From: Halomonas qaidamensis
GTDB taxonomy: Bacteria > Pseudomonadota > Gammaproteobacteria > Pseudomonadales > Halomonadaceae
Length of the DNA stretch: 64,000 nucleotides
Assembly (NCBI RefSeq): GCF_025917315.1
Contig: NZ_CP080627.1
Coordinates: forward strand, 2,790,001 to 2,854,000
Direction of reading: 5' to 3'
The notes under the pieces are model-generated. The model saw only the letters and a program-made list of their open reading frames with translations. It had not been told where the DNA came from and did no database searches. Position 1 is the first letter of the stretch; each line of letters begins with the position of its first letter. The position numbers were made by a program, and so were the translations under genes. Below, piece after piece: positions 34,183 to 43,910 of the stretch.

Positions 34183-35058
34183 ATGCTCGCCGAACTTTTT
34201 GCCGTGATGGCGCCAGTACTCGCTGGCGCTGGACTGGGATATTTATGGGTCCGCTTAGGGCATCCCTACCCGGTCGATTTTATTACCCGCTTAGTATTTA
34301 ACATTGGTACACCTGCGCTTGTGCTTACCTCACTGTCTGGGGCTACTATCGATGCCAGTAGCTTTGGGCAAATGATGCTTGCAACGGCCCTGGTGATTCT
34401 CTCTATGGGCGCGGCGAGTTTTGTGGTGGCCAAACTATTGCGCCGCAGTTGGCGTGTATTACTGGCACCAATGATGTATCCCAACACCGGCAATATGGGG
34501 CTACCCGTTGTGCTGTATGCGTTTGGCAGCGCTGGATTTGCCTATGGCATTACGGTGATGGTGACGGTATCGCTGTTTCAGTTTACGTTAGGGGCGGTGC
34601 TCAATAGCAACGGAAATCCGATTAAGACGTTGCTTAAAACACCCACGGTGTATGCCATTTTAATTTCGATGGCACTGCTGTTAACCGATACCTCATTGCC
34701 TGCTTGGTTAGACAATACGGTAGATCTGATGTCTGGATTTACGGTACCGCTCATGCTCATCACACTGGGTGTTTCACTCGCCAGTATTCAGGTAAAAAGC
34801 TTACGCTCGGGCCTTGGATTCAGCCTAGTGCGTATTCCTCTTGCCGCTGCAGCGGCATGGTTGATTGCTGGTTGGATAGGTCTTCCACCGTTGGCCCAAA
34901 GCATTTTGGTACTACAAATGTGTATGCCTGTGGCGGTATTTAACTACTTATTTGCCCAGCGTGCTCAGCGCGAACCCGCCTATGTCGCCAGCTTGGTTTT
35001 CTGCTCTACGCTGCTTGCCCTGGTATATTTACCAATTTTGCTGGCTTTTTTGATGTAG
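34183..35058 (+). CDS. AEC-family transporter
   Basis: ATG at 34183 has AAGGA 6 bp upstream; the ATG at 34177 is too close to it. The 291-residue protein has about ten hydrophobic segments with the family blocks VMAPVLAGAGLGYLWVRLG, PMMYPNTGNMGLPVVLYAFG and CMPVAVFNYLFAQRA. AEC carriers (auxin efflux/malonate type) move small organic acids or similar molecules across the inner membrane. It is probably in one unit with the LysR gene. The substrate cannot be read. Confidence 0.87.
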   Translation: MLAELFAVMAPVLAGAGLGYLWVRLGHPYPVDFITRLVFNIGTPALVLTSLSGATIDASSFGQMMLATALVILSMGAASFVVAKLLRRSWRVLLAPMMYPNTGNMGLPVVLYAFGSAGFAYGITVMVTVSLFQFTLGAVLNSNGNPIKTLLKTPTVYAILISMALLLTDTSLPAWLDNTVDLMSGFTVPLMLITLGVSLASIQVKSLRSGLGFSLVRIPLAAAAAWLIAGWIGLPPLAQSILVLQMCMPVAVFNYLFAQRAQREPAYVASLVFCSTLLALVYLPILLAFLM

Positions 35059-35175
35059 CGATTTGGCTATAACATTCTGATATGGCAATAAAGGGAGGGA
35101 ACCCCGTCCAGGTTAAGCAGTCACTGCTAGACTTGAACATGACCATCACCCGCTATCACCGCAGGAGTAACGCTA

Positions 35176-36360
35176 ATGCGCCAACCACAAACACAAGACC
35201 GCCAGGCAGCGTTAACGACTCTCTCTTACCGCTGGTGTCTGACCGCTATTAGTGGGCTAGTGCTGACAGGCACGCTTAGTAATGTCCAGGCAGACATGGT
35301 GTACGAGGCAATGGAAACCGAACAGGTAACTTTTTCGCTTGAACGCGTGGCAAAGGGGTTGAGCAGCCCTTGGGCAGTCGCTTTTTTGCCTGACGGTCGT
35401 TTTTTGGTCAGCGAACGCCGTGGACAGCTTACGCTGGTGGATCAAGACGGAAATCAACAGGCGCTTAACGGATTACCCACGGTCAGCCACCAGGGACAAG
35501 GTGGGCTTCTCGATATTACTCTTCACCCGGCTTTTGGGGAGGGAGAACACGACTGGATTTATTTCACCTGGAGCAAACCCGACGGCAATAACAGCCGTTC
35601 AGCGCTATCACGGGTGAAGTGGCAGGGTGATTCATTGGGTGAGGTCGAACACCTTTTTGAACAGGACCGCGCCTCTTCCCCCGGACGCCATTACGGCTCT
35701 CGTTTGGCATGGCTAACAGACGGTACGCTATTAATGAGCATTGGCGACCGCGGCGTTACCCCGGCCCGTGCCCAGGCAAGCGATGATCATGCAGGGTCAA
35801 CACTGCGCTTAACAGATACAGGCGGCGTCCCTGACGATAATCCTTTTGTGGACGATGATAGTACCCGGGATGAGATTTATTCCATGGGCAACCGCAACAT
35901 TCAAGGCATGACGGTGCTTAGCAATGGTGAGCCCTGGGCGAGCGAACATGGCCCGCGCACAGGTGATGAACTTAATCACATCGAAGCGGGCAGCAATTAT
36001 GGCTGGCCGGAAGTTAGTTTAGGTAATGATTATCGGACTAATGAGCCGATCGGAGTCGAATCAATGCCTGGCATGGTGGACCCGGTTTACCGCTTTGAGG
36101 GTCGCTTTGCACCTTCAGGCCTGACTGAAGTCACCAGCAACGCGTTTGGTGACTGGCAGGGGCAGCTATTAGCCGGTGGTTTAGCCAGCGAGACCTTGTT
36201 ACGCCTGCAACTGGAAAACGGCCGTGTTGTGGATGAAGAGGTCATTCTTGACGGCCAAATTGGCCGCATTCGCGATGTTCGCCAGGGCCCTAACGACGCC
36301 ATTTATTTGCTAACCGATGGTGATCAGGGCAGCCTTTATCGTTTAAAGGTGGTTAATTAA
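35176..36360 (+). CDS. PQQ-type sugar dehydrogenase (soluble GDH/YliI family)
   Basis: ATG at 35176 follows a GCAGGAG ribosome site. The 394-residue protein has a long signal region (about 1-39) and then the six-bladed propeller pattern: VAKGLSSPWAVAFLPDGRFLVSERRG, GGLLDITLHPAF, YSMGNRNIQGMTV and EHGPRTGDELNHIEAGSNYGWP. Members oxidise aldose sugars in the periplasm, usually with PQQ and calcium. No PQQ synthesis genes lie in the window, so the cofactor is either made elsewhere or taken up. It is a single gene ahead of the kinase/regulator pair. Confidence 0.88.
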   Translation: MRQPQTQDRQAALTTLSYRWCLTAISGLVLTGTLSNVQADMVYEAMETEQVTFSLERVAKGLSSPWAVAFLPDGRFLVSERRGQLTLVDQDGNQQALNGLPTVSHQGQGGLLDITLHPAFGEGEHDWIYFTWSKPDGNNSRSALSRVKWQGDSLGEVEHLFEQDRASSPGRHYGSRLAWLTDGTLLMSIGDRGVTPARAQASDDHAGSTLRLTDTGGVPDDNPFVDDDSTRDEIYSMGNRNIQGMTVLSNGEPWASEHGPRTGDELNHIEAGSNYGWPEVSLGNDYRTNEPIGVESMPGMVDPVYRFEGRFAPSGLTEVTSNAFGDWQGQLLAGGLASETLLRLQLENGRVVDEEVILDGQIGRIRDVRQGPNDAIYLLTDGDQGSLYRLKVVN

Positions 36361-36458
36361 CCCACACTAACGTTATCTGAAGCGCTACTCTTTATACTGC
36401 CTACATACACTGTTTATGCTGTTCACTGATGACCGGCTGTTATTCACACGGATGCATA

Positions 36459-37904
36459 ATGCGACTTCGTAATTTAATTATTTTGACGGTCATCGTGCCG
36501 CTCTTTGTCGTTTTAGTGGTATTTAGCCTGGTGGCCATCAAGTCGCTGGAAGATAATGTGCGTTCCAAGCTGCAGACTGAAGTTGAAATTATCACACGGG
36601 CACTGAGCACATCGCTGAGCTATGCCGTCGCTCGTGATAGCGACACGCCGTTAGAAGAAGCACTGCAATCCGCTTTTTCATTTCATCGTATCTATGGTGC
36701 TTATGTGTTCGACACCCAAGGCCGTGAAGTTTATGGGCTGGGCTTGGGCAAAGATCTGTTCACACCGAGTGAAATTCAGCAGGTTATCGAACAAGATGAC
36801 CTCTACAGCAATTACCGCCAGCAAGAAGGTTGGACGTACTACTCAGCATTGATTCCGCTACGGGCGCAAGACGGCACGGTGCAAGGCGTCCTGCAGGTAA
36901 ACCGACTTAATACCGGCATTGAAAACTATACGGGCTTTATCAGCATTGTGGCGGTGTTGGTGTTTGTGATCGGAGCGGCCGGTATTGTATTTAGCATTTG
37001 GTGGGGCTTTCGGCACTATATTGAGCGGCCACTTAACCGCCTATTGCACGTGATGTTACTAGTAGAAGATGGCGACCGTAGCCAGCGGGCTACGGTCGAT
37101 GGCCCGACAGAGTATCGCCGCTTAGCATCAGGGTTGAACGGCATGCTGGATGCCATGGCAGATAAAGATCGCGACATAGATGCTCGCCGGCAGCGCGAAA
37201 TCGAACTTGAAAAGCGCTTGCGCAAATCTAAAAAGCTGGCCGAACTGGGTGTTTTGGCAGCTGGTGTGGCCCATGAGATTGGCGCACCGTTAACCGTCAT
37301 CAATGGCCAAGCTCAGCGTTTAGCCCGTCGGAATGTTATTGGCGACGACGAACGCGCACGCCTTAGTCGTATTCGTGGCGAAGTCGAACGCATTGTCCAA
37401 ATTGTCCGCCAGTTAATGGAGCTGGGGCGACAACATAACGTAGAGAAAGGCACGCAAGCCCTCGATCAGCTTATTCTGAGTGCAAGTGAACTCGTGGAAG
37501 AGGAGCTGGAGCCACGAAATATCCGTTTAGATATTGACCTTCCTTCCCCTCCCCCCCACTTATTAGTCAATGGTCAGCAAATTGTGCAAGTGCTCACCAA
37601 TTTATTGCGTAACGCAGCGCAAGCGCCAAACGTAGGCCACGTACGTCTTAGTGCCAAACAATACGGGGAAGAGTTAACGCTGTGGGTAGAAGATGATGGG
37701 CCTGGCATTCCAGCATCACAACATCAACAAGTATTTGACCCTTTTTTTACAACTAAACCGGTGGGCCAAGGCAGTGGCTTAGGGCTCTCCATGGTGCATC
37801 GCATTATTAACGACCACGGCGGGACGATTGGCGTATTTAATAGCGGCCTTGGCGGCGCTGGATTTGAAATTACGCTCCCCCTTAGTGAAACCGCATCCGC
37901 TTGA
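36459..37904 (+). CDS. Membrane sensor histidine kinase
   Basis: I chose ATG 36459 (MRLRNLIIL...), ten codons into a longer frame, because the membrane segment follows directly. The 481-residue protein has a membrane segment (about 4-27), a periplasmic sensor part (about 28-165), a second membrane segment (FISIVAVLVFVIGAAGIVF), HAMP linker, HisKA with phospho-accepting H272 (AAGVAHEIGAPLT) and an ATPase domain with NLLRNAAQA, EDDGPGIP and GQGSGLGLS. It would phosphorylate the next gene product. The signal is unknown. The response regulator start lies 11 bp downstream. Confidence 0.92.
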   Translation: MRLRNLIILTVIVPLFVVLVVFSLVAIKSLEDNVRSKLQTEVEIITRALSTSLSYAVARDSDTPLEEALQSAFSFHRIYGAYVFDTQGREVYGLGLGKDLFTPSEIQQVIEQDDLYSNYRQQEGWTYYSALIPLRAQDGTVQGVLQVNRLNTGIENYTGFISIVAVLVFVIGAAGIVFSIWWGFRHYIERPLNRLLHVMLLVEDGDRSQRATVDGPTEYRRLASGLNGMLDAMADKDRDIDARRQREIELEKRLRKSKKLAELGVLAAGVAHEIGAPLTVINGQAQRLARRNVIGDDERARLSRIRGEVERIVQIVRQLMELGRQHNVEKGTQALDQLILSASELVEEELEPRNIRLDIDLPSPPPHLLVNGQQIVQVLTNLLRNAAQAPNVGHVRLSAKQYGEELTLWVEDDGPGIPASQHQQVFDPFFTTKPVGQGSGLGLSMVHRIINDHGGTIGVFNSGLGGAGFEITLPLSETASA

Positions 37905-37915
37905 GGAAAACGTTT

Positions 37916-39316
37916 GTGACCCATCAGGAACACCTTTTACCTTTATTGGTGGTGGAAGATGACGCCGCTATACGTGAGTTATTGGAAGAAGAACTTAACG
38001 ACGCGGGCTACGATACGCTAGGCGTGCCCAGCGCAGAAGATGCCTTGGCGCTACTTAGCCATACCCCTGTTGCAATGATGATTACGGATGTTCGTCTTCC
38101 TGGAATGACCGGCATTCAGTTACTTCAGCAGCTTCGCCAAAGTGGCAGCGAGCTGGGTATTATTGTCATCACTGCGTTTGGCACCATTGACCAAGCTGTC
38201 GAGGCGCTAAAACTGGGCGCCGATGATTTTCTAACCAAACCATTAGATCTAGATGCAATTCGCGAAGCGGTCTTTCGCGTCTTAGAGCGCCAGCGCTTAT
38301 CGCTTTCCCACGATACTGAATTGAGCCACTTCCACGGCATTGTTGGCAAAAGCCCAAGCATGCAATCCCTGTTTCATGATGCTTCTCGGCTGGCTAAAAG
38401 CGATGCGCCTATTTTGATTCTGGGCGAAAGCGGTACCGGTAAAGAGCTATTGGCCCGTGCTATCCATCAAGAGAGCAAACGCCATGATGCACCTTTTGTG
38501 CCCGTGAACTGTGCCAGCATTCCTGCTGATCTAATGGAAAGCGAGTTTTTTGGCCATGTAAAAGGAGCGTTCACTGGGGCCAACGAAGCGCGCAGAGGTC
38601 TGTTTCATAGTGCCAAGGGCGGCAGCCTTTTCTTGGATGAGATTGGCGAAATGCCCGTTAATCTTCAGGCTAAATTGCTGCGCGCATTACAAGAAAAAAC
38701 CGTGCGTCCGGTTGGCGGCGAGCGCGAAGAACCGGTTGATGTGCGTATTATTGCAGCGACTCACCGAAATCTTGAAAAAGAGATCGAGCAGGAAAACTTC
38801 CGAAGTGACTTGTTCTATCGACTTGAAACATTCTCGCTACGCATCCCTCCGCTGCGCGAACGGGGCACCGATATAGAACATCTCGTGTTTGCATTAATTG
38901 ACAAACATGCCGAAGCGCAAAATAAACAAATTGAACAAATTGAACCTGAAGCGCTGAACAGCCTGTTGAACTACCCCTATCCTGGTAACGTGCGCGAGTT
39001 AGAAAATGCCATTATGCGTGCCGTAACCCTGAGCGAAGAGGGTGTATTGCAGCACAACGATTTGCCAGAACGGCTACGCGAGCAGGCCAGCCAACATAAC
39101 GGCTCGGAAATAACGCCGACCCTTAGTGGCGAGGTGTTGCCCGGCACCCAGGTGCCAGCGCCTGCACCAGCGCGTTGGCCAAGCTTGGAAGAAGTAGAGA
39201 AGCGCTATATTCGCAAAGTGCTAGAAGCTACTGGCGGCAATAAGCGGCGTACTGCTGAAGTGCTGGGTATTGCTCGACGAACGCTCTATCGGCGTTTGGA
39301 AGATAACGAGGATTAA
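37916..39316 (+). CDS. Sigma-54-dependent response regulator (NtrC family)
   Basis: The GTG at 37916 is preceded by GAGGA 8 bp upstream; a TTG start 5 codons earlier is less likely. The 466-residue protein has a receiver domain with the phospho-acceptor D58 (MITDVRLPG), an AAA+ domain with Walker A GESGTGKE, the sigma-54 contact loop G-A-F-T-G-A, Walker B LFLDEIGE, and a Fis-type HTH (NKRRTAEVLGIARRTLYRRL). It forms a two-component pair with the kinase just upstream. Targets should have -24/-12 promoters; I saw no convincing one nearby. Confidence 0.93.
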   Translation: MTHQEHLLPLLVVEDDAAIRELLEEELNDAGYDTLGVPSAEDALALLSHTPVAMMITDVRLPGMTGIQLLQQLRQSGSELGIIVITAFGTIDQAVEALKLGADDFLTKPLDLDAIREAVFRVLERQRLSLSHDTELSHFHGIVGKSPSMQSLFHDASRLAKSDAPILILGESGTGKELLARAIHQESKRHDAPFVPVNCASIPADLMESEFFGHVKGAFTGANEARRGLFHSAKGGSLFLDEIGEMPVNLQAKLLRALQEKTVRPVGGEREEPVDVRIIAATHRNLEKEIEQENFRSDLFYRLETFSLRIPPLRERGTDIEHLVFALIDKHAEAQNKQIEQIEPEALNSLLNYPYPGNVRELENAIMRAVTLSEEGVLQHNDLPERLREQASQHNGSEITPTLSGEVLPGTQVPAPAPARWPSLEEVEKRYIRKVLEATGGNKRRTAEVLGIARRTLYRRLEDNED

Positions 39317-39328
39317 CGTAATAGGATA

Positions 39329-39356
39329 AACCGGTCACACACCAAAGTGACCGGTT
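39329..39356. terminator. Hairpin terminator between the regulator and the minus-strand lipoprotein
   Basis: aaccggtcac (39329-39338) / gtgaccggtt (39347-39356), perfect 10-bp stem, 8-nt loop. It lies between convergent genes and could serve both; T tracts are weak. Confidence 0.65.
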
Positions 39357-39378
39357 CAGCTTTCTATAAGACGCCAGA

Positions 39379-39582
39379 TTATTCGGTAACGCCCTCTCCT
39401 GGCGTTTCTTCAGGCGTGGTTCCATCATTAGCCATCGGCCCCGTGCCCATCGGCTCTTCTATCTCTTGCTCTGCATCGGCGTTAGGGGGTGAATCATTGC
39501 CACAACCGGATAGCACACCAGCAACCAGCAATACACTCAGCAGTAACGCTAATAATCGTACAGTAGGTTTCAGTGACATCAT
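39379..39582 (-). CDS. Small acidic lipoprotein (67 aa)
   Basis: ATG at 39582 has GGAG 6 bp upstream. A lipoprotein signal (MMSLKPTVRLLALLLSVLL, lipobox V-L-S-G-C) is followed by about 40 acidic, Pro/Gly/Met-rich residues (EQEIEEPMGTGPMANDG) with no fold visible. It resembles the larger acidic lipoprotein next to it in style and may be a small paralogue. Acidic, disordered surface tails are common in halophiles. The function is unknown. Confidence 0.7.
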   Translation of the reverse strand: MMSLKPTVRLLALLLSVLLVAGVLSGCGNDSPPNADAEQEIEEPMGTGPMANDGTTPEETPGEGVTE

Positions 39583-39746
39583 GTCGTTCTCCTTCCTTGA
39601 TTGATTAATTGCAAAGGCGCTTTTTACACCCACCGCCTCTTAACCTTAGTGACTATTTGCTAGGTTGCCAAAAAAGCATGGGTGGGAAGACCCGCTCTAC
39701 AAACTCTGCAAAGCCAGTTGTTGGCGCTGGTATTGTTGCCATAAAA

Positions 39747-39773
39747 TAAAAAAAACCCCCGCGGGCGCGGGGG
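39747..39773 (-). terminator. GC-rich rho-independent terminator of the acidic lipoprotein gene
   Basis: cccccgcg (39756-39763) / cgcggggg (39766-39773) with a 2-nt loop; on the minus strand it is followed by a run of T (complement of the A run 39747-39755). Confidence 0.88.
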
Positions 39774-39852
39774 AAAAAGATGATAAATCGGGTGGAGCAG
39801 CCGCAGGGAACAGACAGCTGGGTCGATTTACCATCGTAGGGAGCGTTAACGA

Positions 39853-40302
39853 TTACTGACCGCTATTCATCTCGTCGTCATTCTCATCCGTGTCATCTTC
39901 ATCCGTGGTTGGCATTGGTTCAGTACCTTCACCAAAGCCTGGGTTCTCTTCAGGATCTTCTTCTCCAACATTTGCTTCTGCTTCTGGCATCGGTTCTTGT
40001 GAAGCCGCTGCATCATCGCTTAATCCAGGGTCTTCATTCATAGCGGAGTCTTCTGCCACGTCAGGATCATCGTTCATCATAGGATCTGAGGTGGTATCCA
40101 TGGCCGTATTGTCATCACCAGACGACACTTGATCCGTTGAAGAAGTGGCATCCTGCTCCATGGTTTCTGGCTGTTCTGCAGGCGGCATGTCGTCGTCACC
40201 ATTGCCACAACCGGCGAGCGCAAGCGTGCTTACGGTGGCCGCTAACATGCATAGTGTAAGTACACGTGGGCGTTTAGTAACTTGTTTAGCGTGCTTATCC
40301 AT
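39853..40302 (-). CDS. Acidic Asp/Glu-rich lipoprotein (149 aa)
   Basis: ATG at 40302 has GGGAGG 8 bp upstream; a longer frame to 40353 lacks a site. After a lipoprotein signal (lipobox L-A-L-A-G-C) come about 110 residues dominated by D, E, M, S and P (DPMMNDDPDVAEDSAMNEDP, TTDEDDTDENDDEMNSG). It has no hydrophobic core and is probably a disordered acidic surface or periplasmic polypeptide. It could bind cations or act as a spacer, but no function can be assigned. It has a strong terminator and is the second acidic lipoprotein in a row. Confidence 0.75.
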   Translation of the reverse strand: MDKHAKQVTKRPRVLTLCMLAATVSTLALAGCGNGDDDMPPAEQPETMEQDATSSTDQVSSGDDNTAMDTTSDPMMNDDPDVAEDSAMNEDPGLSDDAAASQEPMPEAEANVGEEDPEENPGFGEGTEPMPTTDEDDTDENDDEMNSGQ

Positions 40303-40588
40303 ACGACTTACCTCCCTTCCAACATAAAAGCTGTCAATCGTAAAAACTGTCAATCATAAAGCTGTCGACCAAAAAAAGGTTCAGTGACAAAGACAGTTTA
40401 AAAATAAAATCATTACGTTACTTATAATCTTGCATAACCTATGCCTACACTCAGATAAAAAACAATTATTGTTAAAAATCATAAATTTAAATAAAAAAGA
40501 AAACCCTCCAATCATTAACAAGCAGTGAACGGACGTGGGTTCAAACTGGCACATGTGACGACATTGGACGCCTAGCACAGGAGGCGTT

Positions 40589-40617
40589 GTGACACACCTT
40601 GTCTACTTATGTATAAT
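40589..40617 (+). promoter_or_regulatory. Strong sigma-70-like promoter upstream of proV
   Basis: GTGACA (40589-40594, 5 of 6 to the -35 consensus), 17-bp spacer, TATAAT (40612-40617, perfect -10). It lies 145 bp before proV in an AT-rich region. The 40303-40761 gap has no other recognisable feature; its AT-rich DNA suits an osmotically regulated promoter (inference). Confidence 0.65.
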
Positions 40618-40761
40618 AAATATTAATAAATAACCGAACCCAAACTTAAATTTCAATTATGAACCGTTTTGTGTCGCTGTTTGCAGGGAAAGCCATCTGG
40701 TCACTAGGAAGCGAACTGAGCAACGACACAAGGCTGCTCATTCACGCAATAGGCATCGCTG

Positions 40762-41964
40762 ATGGACGAGACACGCCCTGTCAAAATTCAGGTACGCGGC
40801 TTAAGCAAGGTATTTGGTAAGCAGCCAAAAAAAGCCCTTGAGCTCCGCGACCAAGGCTTAAAACGCCCTGAAATCCTTGAAAAAACGGGTCAAACGCTAG
40901 GCCTTTCCAATATCTCTTTCGATGTCTATGAGGGCGAACTGCTCGTCATCATGGGGCTATCAGGTTCTGGCAAGTCAACGTTGATTCGTTGTTTAAATCG
41001 CCTGATTGATACCACCGAAGGCGAGATAGTGATTGATGGTGAAAATATTCCCACGCTGGGCGAAAAGGCGTTACTGGAGTGTCGTCGCCGTCATTTTTCT
41101 ATGGTGTTTCAAAACTTCGCGCTATTTCCTCACCGCACAGTGCGTCAAAACGCTGAATTCGGACTTGAAATTCGCGGCGTAGATAAAGCGGAACGTAAGC
41201 ACATTGCCCAAAACGCGCTAACACAAGTAGGGTTAGATGGTTGGGAAGAGGCTTACCCTAACCAGCTTTCTGGTGGTATGCAGCAGCGTGTCGGTCTGGC
41301 CCGCGCGCTAGCGAATGACTCCACCGTACTATTGATGGACGAAGCATTTTCAGCGCTTGACCCTCTAATCCGCAAAGATATGCAGCAAGAGCTGCTGCAA
41401 CTGCAATCTAAAATGCAGAAAACCACCGTCTTCATTACCCACGACTTGGATGAAGCGCTCAATATTGGTGACCGTATCGTACTTCTAAAAGATGGCGAAG
41501 TCGTACAAATCGGCACCCCGGAAGAAATATTAACCCAACCAGCCGATGACTATGTACGCCGCTTTATTGAAGGCGTCGATCGTTCGAGGGTACTCACCGC
41601 CGAAAGTGCTATGCGCCCAGTGCGCTCTACTGCTCGAGAAAGCGATGGCCCGCGTACGGCTCTACATCGGATGCGCGACCATAGTATTGATTCAATATAC
41701 GTCACTGACCGTGATCGCCGCCTAATCGGCTTGTTAGAGGCTGAATCGGCAAGCAGAGCGATTGATGCCAAGTCAGAAACGATTACTGATCACCTGACTC
41801 AAGACTTCCGCAAAGTCCCTCCCGAGGAACCCCTGCACAATCTGTTCGCTATGTTTAGCGATAAAAGCTTCCCCATCGCCGTTGTTGATGATCAGCAGCG
41901 GTTACTTGGCGTTGTTGTGAAGGGTGCGGTACTGGATGAATTAGCACGGGCAGGAGAACAGTAA
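40762..41964 (+). CDS. proV: Glycine betaine/proline ABC importer ATPase
   Basis: The 400-residue protein has Walker A GLSGSGKST, signature LSGGMQQRVGLARALAND, Walker B LLMDEAFSALDP and the QAT-family N-terminal KVFGKQPKKALELRDQGL segment. Two CBS domains follow (about 275-400) and sense ionic strength in related proteins. It powers uptake of betaine-type compatible solutes. The stop overlaps the proW start (TAATG). The promoter at 40589 is a good candidate to drive proVW. Confidence 0.95.
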   Translation: MDETRPVKIQVRGLSKVFGKQPKKALELRDQGLKRPEILEKTGQTLGLSNISFDVYEGELLVIMGLSGSGKSTLIRCLNRLIDTTEGEIVIDGENIPTLGEKALLECRRRHFSMVFQNFALFPHRTVRQNAEFGLEIRGVDKAERKHIAQNALTQVGLDGWEEAYPNQLSGGMQQRVGLARALANDSTVLLMDEAFSALDPLIRKDMQQELLQLQSKMQKTTVFITHDLDEALNIGDRIVLLKDGEVVQIGTPEEILTQPADDYVRRFIEGVDRSRVLTAESAMRPVRSTARESDGPRTALHRMRDHSIDSIYVTDRDRRLIGLLEAESASRAIDAKSETITDHLTQDFRKVPPEEPLHNLFAMFSDKSFPIAVVDDQQRLLGVVVKGAVLDELARAGEQ

Positions 41965-42800
41965 TGGATATTCCAAGCATTCCTCTTGGCGATTGGATTG
42001 AGAGCGGCTTAACCTGGTTAACAAGCGAGTACTCGTCTGTAACGCGGGGCATCTCTCGCTTTACCCAAACGGGCATTGATGTATTAAACGACAGCTTGAT
42101 GTGGCTACCTGAATGGGCGCTACTTGGCTTGATCGCACTACTTTGTTTGAAGTTAGCGGGTGTCCGCTTAGCACTTGGTGCAGTGGCTGGGTTAGCCTTA
42201 ATTTGGAACCTAGGGCTCTGGAACCCGATGATAGAGACCCTCACGCTGGTGGTCTTCGCCACCCTGGTGGCCGTGGTTATCGCATTGCCAGTAGGCATTG
42301 CGGCAGCCCTATCAAATCGGCTTTACCGCCTGATCATGCCCATACTGGATTTCATGCAGACCATGCCTGCATTTGTGTACCTGATACCCGCCATTCCATT
42401 TTTCGGTATTGGCTCTGTCTCCGCCATTTTTGCGACCGTAATTTTCTCGATGCCGCCTGCTATTCGCTTTACAACGCTTGGCATTCGTCAGGTCCCGGTT
42501 GAGCTTATTGAGGCCGCTGATGCCTATGGCGCAACACGCAGTCAAAAATTATTCAAGGTACAACTTCCGCTATCACTACCGACAGTAATGGCAGGGATTA
42601 ACCAGACTATTATGTTGGCACTTTCGATGGTGGTTATCGCCGCCATGATCGGCGCGGATGGCCTGGGGAGCGAGGTGTGGCGTGCAATTCAGCGACTGCG
42701 TCCCGGCGATGGTTTCGAAGCTGGAATCGCTGTTGTCATACTAGCCATGCTACTTGACCGTTTAACGCAATCGCTACGGAAAACGCGTCGTTCGCAATAA
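41964..42800 (+). CDS. proW: Glycine betaine/proline ABC importer permease
   Basis: The 278-residue protein has an N-terminal soluble part (about 1-50) and six or so membrane segments with the EAA-like block EAADAYGATRSQKLFKVQLPLSLPTVMAGINQTIMLALSMVVIAAMIGA. It forms the channel of the osmoprotectant importer with ProV. It is translationally coupled to proV through TAATG. A 237-bp gap follows before proX. Confidence 0.94.
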   Translation: MDIPSIPLGDWIESGLTWLTSEYSSVTRGISRFTQTGIDVLNDSLMWLPEWALLGLIALLCLKLAGVRLALGAVAGLALIWNLGLWNPMIETLTLVVFATLVAVVIALPVGIAAALSNRLYRLIMPILDFMQTMPAFVYLIPAIPFFGIGSVSAIFATVIFSMPPAIRFTTLGIRQVPVELIEAADAYGATRSQKLFKVQLPLSLPTVMAGINQTIMLALSMVVIAAMIGADGLGSEVWRAIQRLRPGDGFEAGIAVVILAMLLDRLTQSLRKTRRSQ

Positions 42801-43037
42801 GCCTAGTTAAGACGGGGCTCGCAGCTATCAAAAATACTGCGTTGACCAGTCTACTTGATTCACTCTGCTGGCATCCGCATGCTAATGGTGTGATCTAAAT
42901 TTATAATTAAGCAGCGCTTGTTAGCTTGTTTATTACAGTCGTGGCACTTACTCGCTGTCTATTGTGAATTGTCTGTTGTAATAGAGACAACGATAGAGAA
43001 GAGATAAAAGCCACTACTTTTACCAAGGAGCACAAGT

Positions 43038-43910
43038 ATGAAAACTCGTACGTTAAATCACCGCATCCGCCTCGCCTCATTAGCCCTAATTGCTGGTACT
43101 GGCATGACTGCCGGCAGTTTGGCTTATGCCCAGGATCAGGGCACGATCAACCTTGCCTACGTTGAGTGGTCGTCTGAAGTGGCTTCTACCAATGTCATGG
43201 CAGCCGTACTCGAACAAGCAGGGTTTGAGGTTGAGCTAACATCACTTTCGGCCGCCGCCATGTTCCAGGCACTTTCAACAGGGGATGCAGATGCCATTGT
43301 TGCCGCTTGGCTGCCGACTACCCACGCTGACTACATGGAGCGTGTAGGAAGTAACGTTGAAGATCTCGGCATGAATCTGGATGGCACCAAGCTAGGTCTA
43401 GTTGTGCCGTCTTATACCGACGTTGATTCTATCGCTGACCTAAACGATAACGCCGACAGCTTTAACGGCGAGATCATCGGTATTGACCCCGGTGCAGGCC
43501 TAATGGCGCTTACCGAAGAGGTTGTGGATACCTATGATCTCGGACTGCGTCTGCGTAGCGGTAGCGGTGCTACCATGACCGCAGCGCTTTCAAGCGCAAT
43601 TAACAATGAAGAAGATGTCGTGGTGACTGGCTGGACACCGCACTGGATGTTTGCTCGTTTCGACCTGAAATATCTTGAAGACCCAGAAGAAGTGTATGGC
43701 GGTGCCGAGCAGATTCACACCGTGGTACGCCAAGGCTTAAAAGATGACATGCCAGAAGCCTACGCCATTCTTGATGCCTTTGAGTGGACACCCGAACAGA
43801 TGGGTGAGGTCATGCTGATGAATCAGGAAGATAACAGCGACCCCTACGAGAATGCTAAACAGTGGGTAGAAGATAACCAAGATGTTGTAGAAACGTGGCT
43901 CAATTCCTAA
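43038..43910 (+). CDS. proX: Glycine betaine-binding protein of the ABC importer
   Basis: AAGGAG lies 8 bp before the ATG. A signal peptide (cleavage near AYAQ-DQG) is followed by an OpuAC-type fold (INLAYVEWSSEVASTNVMAAVLEQAGFEVEL, then GDADAIVAAWLPTTHADYM, and VVTGWTPHWMFARFDLKYLEDP). Trp residues in WLPTTH and GWTPHW would form the aromatic cage for the quaternary ammonium group. It is acidic, as usual in halophile periplasmic proteins. The 237-bp gap after proW suggests an extra promoter, perhaps for higher expression. Confidence 0.93.
   Translation: MKTRTLNHRIRLASLALIAGTGMTAGSLAYAQDQGTINLAYVEWSSEVASTNVMAAVLEQAGFEVELTSLSAAAMFQALSTGDADAIVAAWLPTTHADYMERVGSNVEDLGMNLDGTKLGLVVPSYTDVDSIADLNDNADSFNGEIIGIDPGAGLMALTEEVVDTYDLGLRLRSGSGATMTAALSSAINNEEDVVVTGWTPHWMFARFDLKYLEDPEEVYGGAEQIHTVVRQGLKDDMPEAYAILDAFEWTPEQMGEVMLMNQEDNSDPYENAKQWVEDNQDVVETWLNS

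Noticed and set aside
42938..42957. Possible sigma-54 promoter (tggcacttactcgct) upstream of proX
   Set aside because: The spacing between GG and GC is 9 rather than 10 and the -12 element reads TCGC rather than TTGC.
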